From Cristatella mucedo (taxonomy: Eukaryota > Bryozoa > Phylactolaemata > Cristatellidae): 64,000 nucleotides of DNA. The notes beneath the pieces are model-generated. The model searched no databases, was not told the origin of the DNA, and was given only the letters and a program-made list of their open reading frames with translations. Each line of letters opens with the position of its first letter. The first letter of the stretch is position 1. This document shows positions 62,785-64,000 of this stretch, one piece after another. The DNA lies in contig WPIO01000010.1 in assembly GCA_009760855.2 (NCBI GenBank), positions 4,867,501-4,931,500 of the forward strand, given 5' to 3'. The position numbers and the translations under genes were made by a program.

Positions 62785-63725
62785 TAAGAATAATTTATTA
62801 GTGTATTGCCTCCAGAAACCCTAATCTCTTTCTAGTCACTTTACATTTGCTGTAAAAAAGCATGATCGAATGGTTGCTGGTAACATGCACGATGTCAATA
62901 AGCATAGCATGGTTAGAGGTGACATGCACAGTGTCAACATGTAAAATATGCTTAGCAGCAGTCTTCACACTGTCATCACACATAAGCACACAAAGGACGA
63001 ATCACAAGCACCCACTAAATGCTGTGATAAACCGGTGCATTTTAGCTTCTTTTTAAATGTCGTCAAGTCAGTGAATGTCATGGCATCAGTCGGTAGTAAG
63101 TTCCAGGTTTTGGGAGTATACGAACTAAAGATTTGGTCTCCAAAAAATTTGAGGTTCACTCGAGGTGTAGCTAAACGATCTGGTTCAGTAATTAGGGTGG
63201 CACGATACCTAGCCGTGTAACAAGAGGCAGAATAACGCTGATAGGTAGGCTGGAGTCAGAGAATGAAAGGACCTAAAAGTGAGTGACAAAACCTTGAAGT
63301 CGATCCGTTGCTTGACTGGTAGCCAGTGAAGGTCGGCAAAAAGTGGTGTGATGTGGCAACTGCTATGCTCACAACAGACAAGCCTAGCTGCAGAGTTGTG
63401 CACGAGTTGTAAGCACCTGATTGCACAGGCCAGTAGGCCAGCAAGCAGTGAGTTACAGAAGTCAAGATGGGATGTCACAGATGCATGGACTAACGTAGAT
63501 GTGGTATCTCTGTCTAAACAAGCCCAGATTGTAGCAATTTTATGTAGCTGAAAGTAGACAGACTTGACTATGGAGCTGATGTGGTCGTCTAATGAAAAGT
63601 CACTTTGGAACATGACACCAAGATTTCGTGCAGATTCAGCAGGAGATATGCTGGCAGAGCCGATTGAGTGTTAGCCGTTTTAATTTCTGAATCACACTTA
63701 GTTTGCCCATAACTAGTAAGTAGAC
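62785..63725 (-). mobile_element. LINE family 1 fragment, best-preserved RT C-terminus
   Basis: On the minus strand, 63613-63209 is open and encodes MFQSDFSLDDHISS, LDRDTTSTLVHASVTSHLDF, CNSLLAGLLACAIRCLQLVH, NSAARLV, ITPLFADLHWLPVKQRIDF and LTFRSFHSLTPAYLSAL. The 3' UTR and an ATT-rich end follow down to 62785. It serves as reference for the interrupted copy at 6318. Confidence 0.9.
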
Positions 63726-64000
63726 TGCGGACCGAAAGCGGCTTAGGCTGTGAGTGCGCTATACAAAACTCCCCTGCGTAGCACCCACATAGTCTGTGTG
63801 GCTTTTTGGAGTTACAGACAGAGATACATTCCATAGCATCACACTACAAGACACTAGTAATCTTGTTGCACAATAATGGTTCGTATGTAAGCAGAGGTGG
63901 CTTAAACGACTGGCAACTCCAGGCACCACCTTCACAACATTGGTCAGCTGTTGTACTGCTTACTGAGCTGTTCAGTGAATGTAACAGCCATTACAACACC

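Overview
This window is nuclear DNA from a multicellular animal, most likely an aquatic invertebrate. It holds spliced genes with GT-AG introns, long dinucleotide microsatellites, tRNA-derived SINEs, truncated CR1/L2-like LINEs, a Tigger/pogo transposase pseudogene and a Ty3/Gypsy remnant. There are no operons, no prokaryotic signals and no intact rRNA or tRNA genes. I cannot fix the phylum from the sequence.

Two genes can be reconstructed, both on the minus strand. (1) The 5' part of TRAPPC9 (NIBP/Trs120, a TRAPPII subunit) runs from an ATG at 13154 through four coding exons to 4125, where it leaves the recognisable part of the window. All three splice joins keep the reading frame. (2) A TEX14-like pseudokinase gene runs from about 56.6 kb down to at least 26.7 kb. 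I could chain fifteen candidate exons with matching splice phases, about 4.9 kb of coding sequence. The kinase-domain exons (54.9-46.1 kb) are the best supported. The catalytic HRD and DFG motifs are replaced, while the APE and DxYSF-type motifs are kept. The exons below 45 kb are called mainly from open frames, splice signals and phase, not from homology.

Layout. 1-1.6 kb: decayed Tigger. 4.1-13.2 kb: TRAPPC9, whose large intron 3 holds LINE and SINE debris, a 0.9-kb G-rich minisatellite and a (GT)n tract. 13.3-13.7 kb: a near-perfect 14-bp minisatellite just upstream of the TRAPPC9 start, followed by a strong hairpin. 14.7-18.1 kb: a degenerate tandem array with a period near 170 bp, interrupted by a Ty3/Gypsy 3' end. 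18-26 kb: mostly unassigned intergenic DNA with LINE and MITE pieces. 26.7-56.6 kb: the TEX14-like gene with repeat-filled introns. 56.6-64 kb: (GA)n tracts, LINE and SINE fragments and three plus-strand open frames I do not recognise.

The two genes are not known to work together. TRAPPC9 acts in Golgi and endosomal trafficking, and TEX14 proteins act at germ-cell intercellular bridges. I found no evidence for a new defence or mobile system. The most unusual items are the satellite array with its insertion, the promoter-side minisatellite and hairpin, the shared 3' tail of the SINE and LINE families, and the pseudokinase gene with its giant Ser/Ala-rich exon.
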